Shown here piece by piece: positions 17,223 through 26,651 of a DNA stretch of 35,788 nucleotides; the stretch's first letter is position 1, and every line of letters begins with the position of its first letter. The notes below the pieces were generated by a model, which saw nothing but the letters and a program-made list of their open reading frames with translations, had not been told where the DNA came from and did not search any database. Made by a program: the position numbers and the translations under genes. Source of the DNA: an uncultured Gammaproteobacteria bacterium (GTDB lineage Bacteria; Pseudomonadota; Gammaproteobacteria; Pseudomonadales; Pseudohongiellaceae); contig CAJXIY010000020.1 in NCBI GenBank assembly GCA_913054495.1, forward strand, positions 1-35,788. The letters run 5' to 3'.

Positions 17223-17241
17223 GCTGATTAAGGTAATCAGC
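17223..17241. repeat. Hairpin upstream of mrdA
   Basis: GCTGATTA-AGG-TAATCAGC, an 8-bp perfect stem with a 3-base loop, 43 bases before the mrdA start. A second hairpin, TCTGGCT-AG-AGCCAGA, lies at 17262-17277. Together they may be an operator or part of a leader structure of mrdA; neither is followed by a U-tract on the minus strand. Confidence 0.45.
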
Positions 17242-17343
17242 TTCAGAAAACCCCTCTAAAGTCTGGCTAGAGCCAGAATTAGACAATCGGCGAGCAAAAT
17301 AGTTTAAATCAGCAGAAAACCGGCATTCTAGCGCACTATTGGC

Positions 17344-17363
17344 TAGGACACCTCTAAACATTG
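17344..17363 (+). repeat. Short dispersed motif (copy 2), rlmH-mrdA gap
   Basis: TAGGACACCTCTAAACATTG; matches copy 3 at 28250-28269 in 17 of 20 positions. It lies between rlmH and mrdA. Confidence 0.4.
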
Positions 17364-17429
17364 GCAGTTGGTCTTTGCGGGGGCTGAAACGAGCGCTTCG
17401 GCTTGATGACGGATCGTGGAACTGAGAAT

Positions 17430-17900
17430 CTATTCACGGTGGTAGGGGTGACCCTTCAACACGCAGGCGGCTCGATACAATTGTTCGACCAGCAGTATTC
17501 TGACAAGGGGGTGAGGAAATGTCAGCGCCGACAATGACCAGCACTCATCGGCCCGTGCCTGACACTGTGCACTTAAACCGTCGGGGCCACCGACGAGAAA
17601 ACTGAGATTTTTAGCTTCCAGTTTCATTTCGTCGAGGCGTCGCGCAAGGGTTGCAGTGTCCAGAGTCTTGCCCTTGACCTCAAGGGCAATGACAAAATCA
17701 TCCCTGTGTACATGGCGCAACAATGCTTCGCCTTCGGCCTGCACATTCTGATCGATAGTGCGGGACTTGCTCCGACGTTCCAGAGCGACTTCGGCAATTG
17801 AAAATCCCAACTCCCGCCTTATGCGCTTCTCATATTCTGCGATTCCCTGCTGCACCCATTCCGGCATCCTGGTGCCCACTGCAATCAGCCGAACCTTCAT
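17430..17900 (-). CDS. rlmH: 23S rRNA (pseudouridine1915-N3)-methyltransferase
   Basis: 156-residue SPOUT-class methyltransferase that uses S-adenosylmethionine to methylate pseudouridine 1915 in helix 69 of 23S rRNA on assembled 70S ribosomes. The knot region is recognisable: LSFLVGGPDG, then LSALTFPHPLVRILLVEQLYRA and the C-terminal GHPYHRE. Length is standard. It overlaps the upstream rsfS by 4 bases (ATGA), so the two are translationally coupled. Cytosolic dimer by family. Confidence 0.97.
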   Translation of the reverse strand: MKVRLIAVGTRMPEWVQQGIAEYEKRIRRELGFSIAEVALERRSKSRTIDQNVQAEGEALLRHVHRDDFVIALEVKGKTLDTATLARRLDEMKLEAKNLSFLVGGPDGLSAQCQARADECWSLSALTFPHPLVRILLVEQLYRAACVLKGHPYHRE

Positions 17901-18292
17901 ACAGAATGGTTCTCGACTCGCTTGCCTCTGGCTTTTTCTGTAGCGGCTTTTCCTGCACCGGATTTATCTAAACTAAAGTTCCATAATTCCTCCAGTTTGT
18001 ACAGCGCACGAACCGGGGCCGTCATTATATGTACAACCACGTCACCCAAATCGACCAATACCCATTCGGCCTGCAGGCGCCCTTCTACTCCAATGACTTT
18101 CACGTCCAACTCCCTCGCTTTCTTCACGGTGGAATCGGCGAGAGCCTTTATGTGCGTATTCGAGGTACCCGTTACGATCACCATAAAATCGGTAATCGAG
18201 GTGAGTTTTGAGACATCTATACAGCGAATGGATTGTCCCTTCATGTCATCCAGGGCGTCGACGATGAGGGTGGATACTCTTTTACTTTTCAA
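17897..18292 (-). CDS. rsfS: Ribosomal silencing factor RsfS
   Basis: 131-residue Iojap/RsfS protein that binds L14 (uL14) of the 50S subunit and blocks subunit joining in starvation. Visible signature: DALDDMKGQSIRCIDVSKLTS, DFMVIVTGTSNTHIKAL, VIGVEGRLQAEWVLVDLGDVVVHIM, with a basic tail of about 25 residues beyond the core domain. It follows nadD by 48 bases and overlaps rlmH by 4. Its grouping with rlmH is conserved and links two late ribosome functions. Confidence 0.96.
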   Translation of the reverse strand: MKSKRVSTLIVDALDDMKGQSIRCIDVSKLTSITDFMVIVTGTSNTHIKALADSTVKKARELDVKVIGVEGRLQAEWVLVDLGDVVVHIMTAPVRALYKLEELWNFSLDKSGAGKAATEKARGKRVENHSV

Positions 18293-18340
18293 TCGCTTTA
18301 CCTTTATTGGCTTCTGTTACGTTAATTTCTATTACCCTAA

Positions 18341-18979
18341 TTATTTGATATAGAGATGATTGGATCTAATGTAGTCGATTACGTTCTCATCCAGCTTCGT
18401 CGACAGGTCTGCTTTCATCGCCAGCAACTCCCTGACTCTGGTCGAAGAAATATCGAAACTAAAATCATCGAAGACCCTGATCCTGCCACTGTCGTTGTGA
18501 AACAATTCCTCAGTCGACGCTACCAGGTTGTGTTCGAATTCAGGCGCCGCAATGACATTGCCCGAGATCGTGCTACCGGGTCGGGCCAAAACCAAAAAGT
18601 GGCATAAGCCCAGGAGTTGGCGCCACCGATGCCACTGCGGAATGGTATTGAATGAATCGACTCCCAGCACCAGCACCAATGAACAGTCGCCTGCGTTTGC
18701 CTTCAGTATTGCCAGGGTATCGACCATATAGGAGACGCCGGTTCTGTCGATCTCTATCGGGTCGACCTGCATCCCGGGCTCATCGCGAATAGCGAGTTCG
18801 ATCATGTGCAGACGATGCTGTGGGTCAATTTTTGCCGGGCGTCGATGATTCGGAGTGTGGCAGGGGATCATCCTTAACTCATCCAATGCCAGTTTCTGCA
18901 GCGCGTATCGTGCGGCTTCCACATGCCCCTTATGTACGGGATCAAACATACCGCCAAGCACGCCAATTCGAGAGGTCAT
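18341..18979 (-). CDS. nadD: Nicotinate-nucleotide adenylyltransferase
   Basis: 212-residue nucleotidyltransferase that makes deamido-NAD from nicotinate mononucleotide and ATP. Motifs: [16 protein letters not shown] with the nucleotide-binding (H/T)xGH, and the C-terminal [10 protein letters not shown]. Length is normal. Its start overlaps the end of proA by 4 bases. Together with rsfS and rlmH this gives the usual nadD-rsfS-rlmH block of gammaproteobacteria. Confidence 0.96.
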   Translation of the reverse strand: MTSRIGVLGGMFDPVHKGHVEAARYALQKLALDELRMIPCHTPNHRRPAKIDPQHRLHMIELAIRDEPGMQVDPIEIDRTGVSYMVDTLAILKANAGDCSLVLVLGVDSFNTIPQWHRWRQLLGLCHFLVLARPGSTISGNVIAAPEFEHNLVASTEELFHNDSGRIRVFDDFSFDISSTRVRELLAMKADLSTKLDENVIDYIRSNHLYIK

Positions 18980-20235
18980 TTTCGGACGTGGCCGTCTCCA
19001 ATCACGATATATTTTTGCGAGGTGAGGCCTTCCAGGCCAACCGGTCCCCGTGCGTGCAACTTGTCTGTGGATATGCCGATCTCTGCACCCAGTCCATATT
19101 CGAAACCGTCGGCGAATCGTGTGGATGCATTGACCATGACCGAACTGGAGTCTACTTCGCGCAAGAATCGCTGCGCGCGATTAACGTCCTGGGTCATGAT
19201 GGAGTCCGTATGCTGAGAGCTGTACCGATTAATATGGGAGATAGCCTCATCGAGGCCGGCCACGATTTTTATGGACAAGATGGGCGCCAGGTATTCCGCA
19301 GCCCAATCTTCTTCGGTAGCGGGACCTACGGCGGCAACAATTTTTCGGGTCTTCTCACAACCCCTCAACTCGACACCAAGCTCCAGATATTTTTTCGCGA
19401 GTCCAGGCAATAACTCAGCGGCTACGGAATCCGCAAGCAACAGAGATTCCAATGTGCAACAGGTGCCATAGCGCTGAGTCTTGGCATTGAGCGCGACCGC
19501 TGTCGCTTTTTCCAGATCGGCACCGTCATCCACATAGAGATGACAGTTGCCGTCGAGATGTTTAATTACGGGTACCTTCGCCTCCTCACTCACTCGCTCA
19601 ATCAGTCCCTTGCCACCACGGGGAATAATGACATCGACAAATTCTACCATGGTGATGAGTTTGCCCACCGCATCGCGGTCGATTCTATCCAAGACCTGAA
19701 CCACGTGCGTATTCAGACCCACTTGCTCGAGGCCAAAGTTGATACAGGCAGCGATAGCCCGATTGGATTGAATCGCTTCCGAGCCACCTCGCAAGATCGT
19801 TGCATTTCCGGACTTCAGACAGAGACTGGCTGCCTCGCAGGTCACATTGGGTCGAGACTCATAAATAATCCCCACCACGCCGAGAGGCACCCGCATTCGA
19901 CCCACCTGGATACCGCTGGGGCGGTACTTCATATCTGAAATTTCACCCACGGGATCGGGCAGAGCGGCGACCTGGTGCAGGCCTTCTATCATGGCGTCGA
20001 TGCGCGCCGGTGTCAGCTCCAGCCGGTCCATTAACGCATCGGCCAGCCCCTTGTCGGTACCCGCCTGAAGATCCAATTTGTTTGCCGCCAGCAAATCCTC
20101 GGGTCTAGCGTCGATGGCCTCTGCGATGGCTATCAGCGCCGAGTTTTTCTGAGCCGTTGTCGCCTTGCCGATTTCCCAGGACGCGGCGCGGGCCTGTGCA
20201 CCCAATTCAAGCATGTATTGTTCGATATCGCTCAT
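18976..20235 (-). CDS. proA: Gamma-glutamyl phosphate reductase
   Basis: 419-residue NADPH-dependent aldehyde-dehydrogenase-fold enzyme that reduces gamma-glutamyl phosphate to glutamate semialdehyde in proline synthesis. Conserved segments: [44 protein letters not shown], and the catalytic cysteine in [12 protein letters not shown]; the C-terminus [15 protein letters not shown] is typical. proB is not adjacent. It is first in a long minus-strand gene series, and proA before nadD is also the Pseudomonas arrangement. Confidence 0.97.
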   Translation of the reverse strand: MSDIEQYMLELGAQARAASWEIGKATTAQKNSALIAIAEAIDARPEDLLAANKLDLQAGTDKGLADALMDRLELTPARIDAMIEGLHQVAALPDPVGEISDMKYRPSGIQVGRMRVPLGVVGIIYESRPNVTCEAASLCLKSGNATILRGGSEAIQSNRAIAACINFGLEQVGLNTHVVQVLDRIDRDAVGKLITMVEFVDVIIPRGGKGLIERVSEEAKVPVIKHLDGNCHLYVDDGADLEKATAVALNAKTQRYGTCCTLESLLLADSVAAELLPGLAKKYLELGVELRGCEKTRKIVAAVGPATEEDWAAEYLAPILSIKIVAGLDEAISHINRYSSQHTDSIMTQDVNRAQRFLREVDSSSVMVNASTRFADGFEYGLGAEIGISTDKLHARGPVGLEGLTSQKYIVIGDGHVRK

Positions 20236-20366
20236 CGTCTATCTGCTCTGCTCGATCCAGTCAACCGGTATGCATTCCGGTTCTACTCATCGAGCCCGGT
20301 CATCCGGCTCTGCAAAGGCATTAAAAGGCTATCACCGGTCGTGGGGTCTGATTAAAGAAGTCGCGG

Positions 20367-20372
20367 ATTATA
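20367..20372 (-). promoter_or_regulatory. Predicted -10 element of the proA promoter
   Basis: The minus strand reads GAGGTATAATCCGCGAC: a perfect TATAAT about 130 bases before proA, followed by a GC-rich discriminator. A -35 is weak (CTCGTT at 16 bases). GC-rich discriminators are typical of stringently controlled promoters, which would suit the ribosome-linked genes downstream; this is inference. Confidence 0.45.
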
Positions 20373-20402
20373 CCTCAATTCCGCTGCAAACGAGCCTTCT
20401 GA

Positions 20403-20432
20403 TAGACAGGCGGTGATCCTTCCCATTATGCT
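20403..20432 (+). promoter_or_regulatory. Predicted sigma70 promoter of nhaC
   Basis: TAGACA (20403-20408) and TATGCT (20427-20432) are 18 bases apart, and the -10 ends 27 bases before the ATG at 20460. An AAGGTG ribosome binding site lies 7 bases before the ATG. It is divergent from the proA promoter. Confidence 0.4.
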
Positions 20433-20459
20433 CAAGGGGTCGACCAAAGGTGAAAACAC

Positions 20460-21929
20460 ATGGATAACACGCCCCAGCTATCAGAATCTCAACTTAAGGC
20501 AACCGTACTCCAGGCCCTGATACCCATTTCCGTTTTAGTTTTCCTACTGTCTCTGTCTGTCTATTTGTTTGGTGAAGATTCGAGTTATGGTCCGAATCAG
20601 ATTGCGCTGTGTGTCGGCACCATCGTTGCCGCCATGGTGGGTTGGAAAAACGGACAAGACTGGAAACAGATTGAAAGTGCTATGACCTCCGGCATTAGCA
20701 TCGCCATCAAACCGATCATGATTTTATTCAGTGTCGGCTTACTGATCGGTAGCTGGATTTTGTCAGGCACCGTGCCAACCATGATCTACTACAGCCTGCT
20801 GATGCTCTCTCCCTCCATCTTCTATGCCGCCAGTTGTATTATCTGCGGTCTGATCGCACTGAGCATTGGCAGCTCCTGGACCGTGGCCGGCACGGTTGGC
20901 ATCGCCCTGATCGGTGCCGCCGCCGGCATGGGCGTGTCGGTGGAGGTTACCGCCGGCGCCATAATCTCCGGCGCGTATTTCGGTGACAAGATGTCGCCGC
21001 TGTCTGAAACCACAAACCTGGCACCCGCCGTCGCCGGCACGGATCTGTTTTCACACATCGGACACATGGTCTGGACCACTTTCCCCAGTATCATTATCGC
21101 CCTGATCCTGTACACCATCATCGGTTTTAATATTGACAGCAATGCCAGTGCCGATGATCTGGCGATCACCATGAGACTTATCACGGAAAATTTTACAATC
21201 AATCCCTTGATGCTGCTGCCGATCGTTGCACTATTGGTAATGGCGCAAAAGAAAATGCCACCCATACCTACGATATTGGTCGGCGCTCTCATCGGCATCA
21301 TTCTGGCCCTGGTATTTCAACGCAACGCCATCTTGAACCTGGCAGGAGACACACCCAATTTGATGCTGGGCTTGTTCAAGGGCGTGTGGCAAACCCTGTT
21401 TGACGGCTTTGCCCTCAACAGCGGCAATGCCACGCTGGATGATCTGATGACCCGGGGCGGCATGAGTTCCATGCTCAATACTATCTGGCTGGTACTATGT
21501 GCCCTGATGTTCGGCGCGGTCATGGAACACACCGGTTTACTCCAATGCCTGGTCGACTATATGCTGTCTTTCGTCCACAGCACCGGCAGCCTCATCGCCA
21601 CCACAGTTGCCACCTGTATAGGCGCCAATCTCATTACCTCCGATCAGTACATCGCCATCGTGTTACCGGGGCGCATGTATAAAATGGAATATCAGATTCG
21701 AAATCTCGATCCGAAAAATCTGTCCCGCACACTGGAGGATGCGGGTACGGTGACCTCCCCCCTGGTACCATGGAATACCTGTGGTGCATATATGAGTGGC
21801 ACCCTCGGTGTCGCTACTTTCGCCTATTTACCTTATTGCTTCTTCAACTTTCTCTGTCCGGTGATGGCGATAATCTACGGCTTTATGAATTTCAAGATCG
21901 CTTCGGTTCTCACGAAACAAACTGCCTGA
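20460..21929 (+). CDS. nhaC: NhaC family Na+/H+ antiporter
   Basis: 489-residue polytopic inner-membrane protein with 10-12 hydrophobic helices. Family landmarks: GVSVEVTAGAIISGAYFGDKMSPLSETTNLAPAVAGTDL (read in parts around residues 160-200), FDGFALNSGNATLDDLMTRGG, and near the end the DAGTVTSPLVPWNTCGAYM region. By family it exchanges sodium for protons; some relatives are malate/lactate-type exchangers. Intact length. It is flanked by minus-strand genes on both sides and ends only 4 bases from a truncated gene, so it may mark a rearrangement junction. Confidence 0.9.
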   Translation: MDNTPQLSESQLKATVLQALIPISVLVFLLSLSVYLFGEDSSYGPNQIALCVGTIVAAMVGWKNGQDWKQIESAMTSGISIAIKPIMILFSVGLLIGSWILSGTVPTMIYYSLLMLSPSIFYAASCIICGLIALSIGSSWTVAGTVGIALIGAAAGMGVSVEVTAGAIISGAYFGDKMSPLSETTNLAPAVAGTDLFSHIGHMVWTTFPSIIIALILYTIIGFNIDSNASADDLAITMRLITENFTINPLMLLPIVALLVMAQKKMPPIPTILVGALIGIILALVFQRNAILNLAGDTPNLMLGLFKGVWQTLFDGFALNSGNATLDDLMTRGGMSSMLNTIWLVLCALMFGAVMEHTGLLQCLVDYMLSFVHSTGSLIATTVATCIGANLITSDQYIAIVLPGRMYKMEYQIRNLDPKNLSRTLEDAGTVTSPLVPWNTCGAYMSGTLGVATFAYLPYCFFNFLCPVMAIIYGFMNFKIASVLTKQTA

Positions 21930-21933
21930 GGCG

Positions 21934-22683
21934 CTACCCGGGAAATTCCCCCGCGCGCCGGTTTTTTAGCACCGTCATAAATTGAATCAGGTAATTTCTG
22001 GCGTTCTCGGGCAAGAGATCCTCGCTGGTTTTCGTCAGGATTTTTTCAAGCTGTTCACAGCCGCCTCGATCGTGACGCATCAAAATCCCCAGATGACGGC
22101 TGTGAAATTCCCGCAAGCTACGCAGTGAGATGCCTCGCTCATGCAGTGCATGCCAACGGCCCATGGCGCGGACACGTTGGATGAAATTTTCTCGCAGGGC
22201 TGTATCAGCCAAACTGTCCTCTTCCTCGCAGGGCAGGCTGGGAAAGTTCTGCATCGTCTTGTCAGCATACATGCCAATGCCATCGAACTCAGGCCCTACG
22301 CCACCGGAGACTTTGACTCCTGCCATACCACAGCTCGGAGAGTCTTTCTTGAAGATATATCCACAGAGGTTTTCATGCCAGTTTCGTTGCCCGTCCGCAC
22401 AGGCGCGCAGTGCATCGGTGTAGTCCGTGGCGGCGGCATCGGTGGCGATGCAGCGAATAACATGGGACGCTCGGCGAGCCAGACGAATCGGTGTTCGGGG
22501 CACGCCCATGCCGATATCGATCTCGGGGCAGAAGCTGCGAAATTCGAAATACTCTGCGAGCGTCCCCATAATATGAGAATTGGCCTTGTGTCCACCATCG
22601 TAACGAACCGCCTCACCGAGCAGACAACTGCTAGCCCCCACGGTTAATTTTGTGACCCTGACATTGCCCTCGAATTCACTCAT
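21934..22683 (-). CDS. DUF523 / DUF1722 protein, C-terminally truncated
   Basis: The N-terminal DUF523 domain is clear: [53 protein letters not shown]. After a linker, [16 protein letters not shown] and [16 protein letters not shown] begin a DUF1722 (YbgA) domain. The frame ends after [19 protein letters not shown], where relatives of about 310-320 residues continue with an NVLQH-type block and a further 70 or so residues. Here the protein has 249. No other frame downstream resembles the missing part; that space is the end of nhaC. The function of these domains is not established. The cysteines suggest metal binding. The first codons overlap the GIY-YIG gene end by 8 bases. Confidence 0.8.
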   Translation of the reverse strand: MSEFEGNVRVTKLTVGASSCLLGEAVRYDGGHKANSHIMGTLAEYFEFRSFCPEIDIGMGVPRTPIRLARRASHVIRCIATDAAATDYTDALRACADGQRNWHENLCGYIFKKDSPSCGMAGVKVSGGVGPEFDGIGMYADKTMQNFPSLPCEEEDSLADTALRENFIQRVRAMGRWHALHERGISLRSLREFHSRHLGILMRHDRGGCEQLEKILTKTSEDLLPENARNYLIQFMTVLKNRRAGEFPG

Positions 22684-22990
22684 CTGACTGGCCCGGCGGC
22701 CGCAATGTGTCGAGATCGAGTTCCCGGCTTAACAGGGCTTCCTTGTCTGCCTTGCCCAGTTGTTTTATGGCGTACTCAATCTTCAATGCTGCCGATCTAC
22801 TGCCCACGGCCCTCGAGAAGGCCAACGTCAGAGGTTGCTTGCCACGAAGGGACTTTGCGCCCTTGCCCTTACCGTCAACATCCCGGTGTTCGGCCAGGCG
22901 GCGCGACACATCCGTGGTGATACCGGTATACAGACTGCCGTCTCCGCAGCGGATCAGGTAGAGGTACCAGCTACTCCCGGATTCACTCAC
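22676..22990 (-). CDS. GIY-YIG nuclease-superfamily protein (UPF0213 type)
   Basis: 104-residue single-domain protein with the GIY-YIG core: [19 protein letters not shown], then [10 protein letters not shown] with the conserved arginine and histidine region, and a basic middle. UPF0213/YhbQ-type stand-alone proteins of this size are widespread; nuclease activity on DNA has been reported for some relatives, but the cellular role is unclear. It overlaps the following DUF523 gene by 8 bases, indicating co-translation. ATG 22990. Confidence 0.9.
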   Translation of the reverse strand: MSESGSSWYLYLIRCGDGSLYTGITTDVSRRLAEHRDVDGKGKGAKSLRGKQPLTLAFSRAVGSRSAALKIEYAIKQLGKADKEALLSRELDLDTLRPPGQSDE

Positions 22991-23051
22991 TGGCGTAATG
23001 CATCCCGGTGCGAGTCATGAGATTACCTTGGGGTAACTATTGACGCCGGTG

Positions 23052-23903
23052 TTAGGCATTTTTCTCAATCTGCCAGTTGTCATCGTGCAGCACCGCACGG
23101 CCTTCCCGTTGCAGCTTGATCAGATGCGCCAGCAGTGTTTTCTTCGCCCAGATAATTAAATGTTCGGCCACATCGTCGTAGACAGACAGTACCAGGGTGT
23201 CCAGGTGACAGGCACCAAGCGCCTCCAGGCGATCGACAATCTTCTGTTCCCGGCGCAAGCGGTGGGCAATTAGATTTTCCAACTCGGCCTGGGGCTCATC
23301 CATGATATCGCCGTGACCGGGAGCCAGATAACGCAGAGACAAGGTCTGCAAGTAAAGCAGGGAATCGAGATAGGCCGTCATATCACCATCCGGCGGTAGA
23401 ATGACCGAGGTCGTGCCCTGCAGTACATGATCGCCGGTAAATAGCATTTGTTCGTCCTGGAGCAGGAAGCAGATGTGATTGGAGACATGTCCAGGGCTGT
23501 GGATGAGCCGCACCGAATATTCTTCCGTGTCGATGATGTCACCATGGTGCCATTCTCGCGCCGGGCGAAATGAGAGATCTTGACCGGGAACATCGGGCGC
23601 CGGCAGACCAACCAGTTCTGCACCCGTTGCCTGCTGCAGACGCGCTGCACCTGGAGAGTGATCTTTGTGGGTATGAGTGACGAAGATATAGTCCAGCCTG
23701 TCAGCGCCGATGGCCGCCATGAAGCTGTCGAACTGCAATTCATCTTTTGGGCCCGGATCCAGCAACGAGAGAGAGTGAGTCCCGATCAGATAGCTGTTGG
23801 TACCGGGACCGGTCATCGCCCCGGGATTGCGACCCAGTATTCGCCGGACCGGGACCTGAGTGTCGGCTACCCTGACCGGGACACCGGGCTGAAATTCCAC
23901 CAT
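23052..23903 (-). CDS. Metallo-beta-lactamase-fold hydrolase, LACTB2-like
   Basis: 283-residue cytosolic-looking protein. Zinc-ligand motifs: FVTHTHKDHSPGA (HxHxDH), HSPGHVSNHICF, FTGDHVLQGTT with the bridging aspartate, and APGHGDIMDEP. A C-terminal helical segment (LIAHRLRREQKIVDRLEAL) followed by a winged-helix-like tail is characteristic of the LACTB2 group, whose members cleave RNA or thioester/lactone-type substrates; which applies here is unknown. About 60 bases downstream of its stop lies the GIY-YIG gene. Confidence 0.85.
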   Translation of the reverse strand: MVEFQPGVPVRVADTQVPVRRILGRNPGAMTGPGTNSYLIGTHSLSLLDPGPKDELQFDSFMAAIGADRLDYIFVTHTHKDHSPGAARLQQATGAELVGLPAPDVPGQDLSFRPAREWHHGDIIDTEEYSVRLIHSPGHVSNHICFLLQDEQMLFTGDHVLQGTTSVILPPDGDMTAYLDSLLYLQTLSLRYLAPGHGDIMDEPQAELENLIAHRLRREQKIVDRLEALGACHLDTLVLSVYDDVAEHLIIWAKKTLLAHLIKLQREGRAVLHDDNWQIEKNA

Positions 23904-24112
23904 CAGCAGATTCCCCTGAATAAAAATCTCATCATAACCTGTCGCTGCAGTTGTCTAAACAAAAGCCGGATAATAAGTGGAATTTCGATGTGAATCGGGA
24001 CATAATTGCCCGCCTTGAAATACCCTTGATTCGACCCCGACAGCGTGAGCAGGTCGACTGCGGTTTCTCAGTAAAGGTTCCATCATCTAAGCCAGGGCCA
24101 GAGCCACAGCAT

Positions 24113-24142
24113 TTGCAGCCGATACGTCTGCGAAAATATAAC
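24113..24142 (+). promoter_or_regulatory. Predicted sigma70 promoter of serA
   Basis: TTGCAG (24113-24118) and TATAAC (24137-24142), spacer 18 bases, 34 bases before the serA ATG. CAGGA 8-9 bases before the ATG serves as ribosome binding site. Confidence 0.5.
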
Positions 24143-24176
24143 ACGCTTGCATCAGAAAACCGCCAGGAAATAAACC

Positions 24177-25358
24177 ATGCACAGGATTCAAACCTTTAAT
24201 CAGATCGCTACACGGGGTCTGGACAGATTCCCCAAACAAAGCTACGAACTCGGGGCCGATCTTGACCATGCCGATGCGATCTTGTTGCGCAGCTATAAGA
24301 TGGACGCGGCTGCCATAAATCCCGAATTAAAGGCGGTGGCCCGGGCCGGCGCGGGAACCAATAATGTCCCGGTAGACGCGTGCACGGATCGGGGCGTCGT
24401 CGTTTTCAATACACCTGGCGCTAACGCCAACGCCGTGAAAGAACTGGTGCTGTGCGGTCTGTTGCTGGCATCCAGAGGCATCGTGCCAGGAATCGGTTTC
24501 GCCAGTTCACAGACAGATGTCAGCGACTACAGCGAGCTTGCCAAGCTCATGGAGCAGGAAAAAAAACAATTCAAGGGCAGTGAAATCGCCGGCAAGACTC
24601 TCGGCGTCATCGGTCTCGGAGCGATTGGCTCACTGGTCGCGGAGATGGCCATCAACCTCGGCATGAAAGTACTGGGCTATGACCCAGCACTGTCCGTAGA
24701 AGCCGCCTGGCGTTTGCCCAGCCAGGTCAAACGAATCGAGAACATCGCCTCCCTGGTAGCCGGTTCCGATTTCATCTCTCTGCACCTGCCGGTCTTAGAT
24801 GCCACCCGCAACCTGATCAACCGGGAGGTTTTTGCAGCCATGCGTAGCGGAAGCTGCCTACTCAATTTTGCTCGGGACGAGATTGTCGATTCGGAGGCGC
24901 TTTTGCAGGCATTGGAAACGGGGAAACTAGGCAAATACGTCAGTGATTTTCCACGCCCGGAGTTAATGGCCCGCGATGATGTCATCTCCATGCCCCATAT
25001 TGGCGCCAGCACCACCGAAGCCGAGGAGAACTGTGCCATCATGGCCGCCGATCAACTCATGGACTTTCTGGAAAACGGTAATACCAGGAATTCCGTAAAT
25101 TTTCCGAGTCTATGTCTGGAACGGGATGTCGATGCCGTCGTCGGTACGCGCCTGGCGGTTTGCAACAAAAACGTACCCACCATGCTCGGCCAAATTTTAT
25201 CCGTACTGGCTGACCAGAATATCAACGTGGTGGATATGCTGAACAAGAGTCGAGACGAAATTGCCTACAACCTCATTGACCTCGAATGCGCACCTTCCGA
25301 TGATGCGATTGCGTCCATCGCAGGTATTGAAGACGTAATCAAGGTGACTCTGCTGTAG
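24177..25358 (+). CDS. serA: D-3-phosphoglycerate dehydrogenase
   Basis: 393-residue NAD-dependent dehydrogenase that oxidises 3-phosphoglycerate to 3-phosphohydroxypyruvate, the first step of serine synthesis. N-terminal substrate region: RAGAGTNNVPV and NTPGANANAVKEL. NAD fold: GVIGLGAIGSLVAEMAINLG. Catalytic residues: the arginine in NFARDEIVD and His274 in MPHIGASTTEAEENCA. The C-terminus (from about residue 320) is an ACT domain, which in relatives binds serine for feedback inhibition. It is slightly shorter than E. coli SerA at both ends. serC follows after 27 bases, forming a serine operon. Confidence 0.93.
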   Translation: MHRIQTFNQIATRGLDRFPKQSYELGADLDHADAILLRSYKMDAAAINPELKAVARAGAGTNNVPVDACTDRGVVVFNTPGANANAVKELVLCGLLLASRGIVPGIGFASSQTDVSDYSELAKLMEQEKKQFKGSEIAGKTLGVIGLGAIGSLVAEMAINLGMKVLGYDPALSVEAAWRLPSQVKRIENIASLVAGSDFISLHLPVLDATRNLINREVFAAMRSGSCLLNFARDEIVDSEALLQALETGKLGKYVSDFPRPELMARDDVISMPHIGASTTEAEENCAIMAADQLMDFLENGNTRNSVNFPSLCLERDVDAVVGTRLAVCNKNVPTMLGQILSVLADQNINVVDMLNKSRDEIAYNLIDLECAPSDDAIASIAGIEDVIKVTLL

Positions 25359-25385
25359 ATTGATTGATGAATAGGGATTGAAACG

Positions 25386-26474
25386 ATGACGCGAGTTTTT
25401 AATTTTAGTGCTGGTCCGGCAATGCTGCCCACGGCAGTTATGGAGAAGGCACAGCAGGAATTTCTGGACTATGACGGAATGGGTGCGTCCGTTATCGAGA
25501 TCAGCCATCGCTCGAAGGAATTCGACGCCATCATCAACGCAAGCGATTCCTTACTCATCGAGCTTGCCAACATTCCTGACAATTACAAAATTCTCTATGT
25601 CCACGGTGGCGCACAAATGCAGTTTGCTGCCGTGCCACTGAATTTAATCAAGCGTAATTCCGCAAGGAAAGCCGCGTACATCGAATCGGGTAATTTCGCC
25701 AAGCTAGCGGCTAAGGAAGCCACCCGATATGGCGAGATATCTATAGCAGCATCGAGTGCAGCCAGCAATTACGACCGCATCCCGGAATTCGACCTATCTG
25801 CAGTGGACGCCGATACTTCCTATATCCATATCACCAGCAACAACACCCTCTACGGCACGCGCTGGCAGCAATTTCCGGCCACTGGCGATATCCCGCTGGT
25901 CGCTGACATGACGTCTGAGTTGTTATCCAGAACCGTGGATATTTCACAGTTTGGCATCATCTATGCTGGCTTGCAGAAAAACCTGGGTCCTGCCGGTCTG
26001 GCCTGCGTGATTATACGTGAAGACTTGCTCGAACATGCCCTGGCAGAAACTCCAGGTTTACTCAGCTATAAAACCTATGCCGAAAAACACTCCCTCGCCA
26101 ACACCAACAATACATTCGCCATCTACATGATGAAACTGGTGTTGGAGTGGTTGCGGGATCAGGGAGGCGTGGCTGCAATCGAATCCCAAAATGACAGCAA
26201 GGCCGCGCTGCTTTATGAGGTGATCGACGATTCAGAATTTTACCTGGGAGTGGCACATAGGGAACATCGTTCGACGATGAATGTGACTTTTAACCTGGCG
26301 AACGATGATTTGCTCGATCAGTTTCTGACCCAGGCTCTGGAACGCGGCTTGTATGCCCTGAAAGGACATCGCAACGTCGGTGGCGTCAGAGCGTCTATCT
26401 ACAATGCCATGCCCCGCATCGGCTGCGAAACACTGGCTGACTTCATGGTCGATTTTGAAAACAATAACTGCTGA
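25386..26474 (+). CDS. serC: Phosphoserine aminotransferase
   Basis: 362-residue PLP enzyme that converts 3-phosphohydroxypyruvate and glutamate to phosphoserine and also acts in pyridoxal phosphate synthesis. Signature: VFNFSAGPAMLP, the PLP lysine Lys198 in YAGLQKNLGPAGL, HGGAQMQFAAVP and the C-terminal GHRNVGGVRASIYNAMP. Length equals the family norm. It receives the product of SerA directly. Past the stop there is a TCCCG / CGGGA stem (26475-26499) enclosing the palindrome CAATCGATTG, perhaps a weak terminator. Confidence 0.97.
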   Translation: MTRVFNFSAGPAMLPTAVMEKAQQEFLDYDGMGASVIEISHRSKEFDAIINASDSLLIELANIPDNYKILYVHGGAQMQFAAVPLNLIKRNSARKAAYIESGNFAKLAAKEATRYGEISIAASSAASNYDRIPEFDLSAVDADTSYIHITSNNTLYGTRWQQFPATGDIPLVADMTSELLSRTVDISQFGIIYAGLQKNLGPAGLACVIIREDLLEHALAETPGLLSYKTYAEKHSLANTNNTFAIYMMKLVLEWLRDQGGVAAIESQNDSKAALLYEVIDDSEFYLGVAHREHRSTMNVTFNLANDDLLDQFLTQALERGLYALKGHRNVGGVRASIYNAMPRIGCETLADFMVDFENNNC

Positions 26475-26513
26475 TCCCGTATCAATCGATTGCGCGGGAA
26501 ATTGCATCCATCT

Positions 26514-26575
26514 CTTAAAGCGGTGGTCTTAAGCCGTGAGCCTTAACACACAGGTCTTAACGGGTAGGCCCTGAC
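26514..26575. repeat. Degenerate 14-bp tandem repeat between serC and dinB
   Basis: CTTAA recurs at 26514, 26528, 26542 and 26556, exactly 14 bases apart, with a fifth degenerate copy (CTGAC) at 26571. Units start CTTAA and mostly end in a GGT-like block (GGTGGT, CAGGT, TAGGCC). It sits 77 bases ahead of the dinB start. Confidence 0.5.
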
Positions 26576-26651
26576 ACATTTACTTGTGGTGGGAGCTGGG
26601 TTAGTTTTGCCTACAGGCTCCCTGACCCTAGCCCGGATATTTCACCATGTG

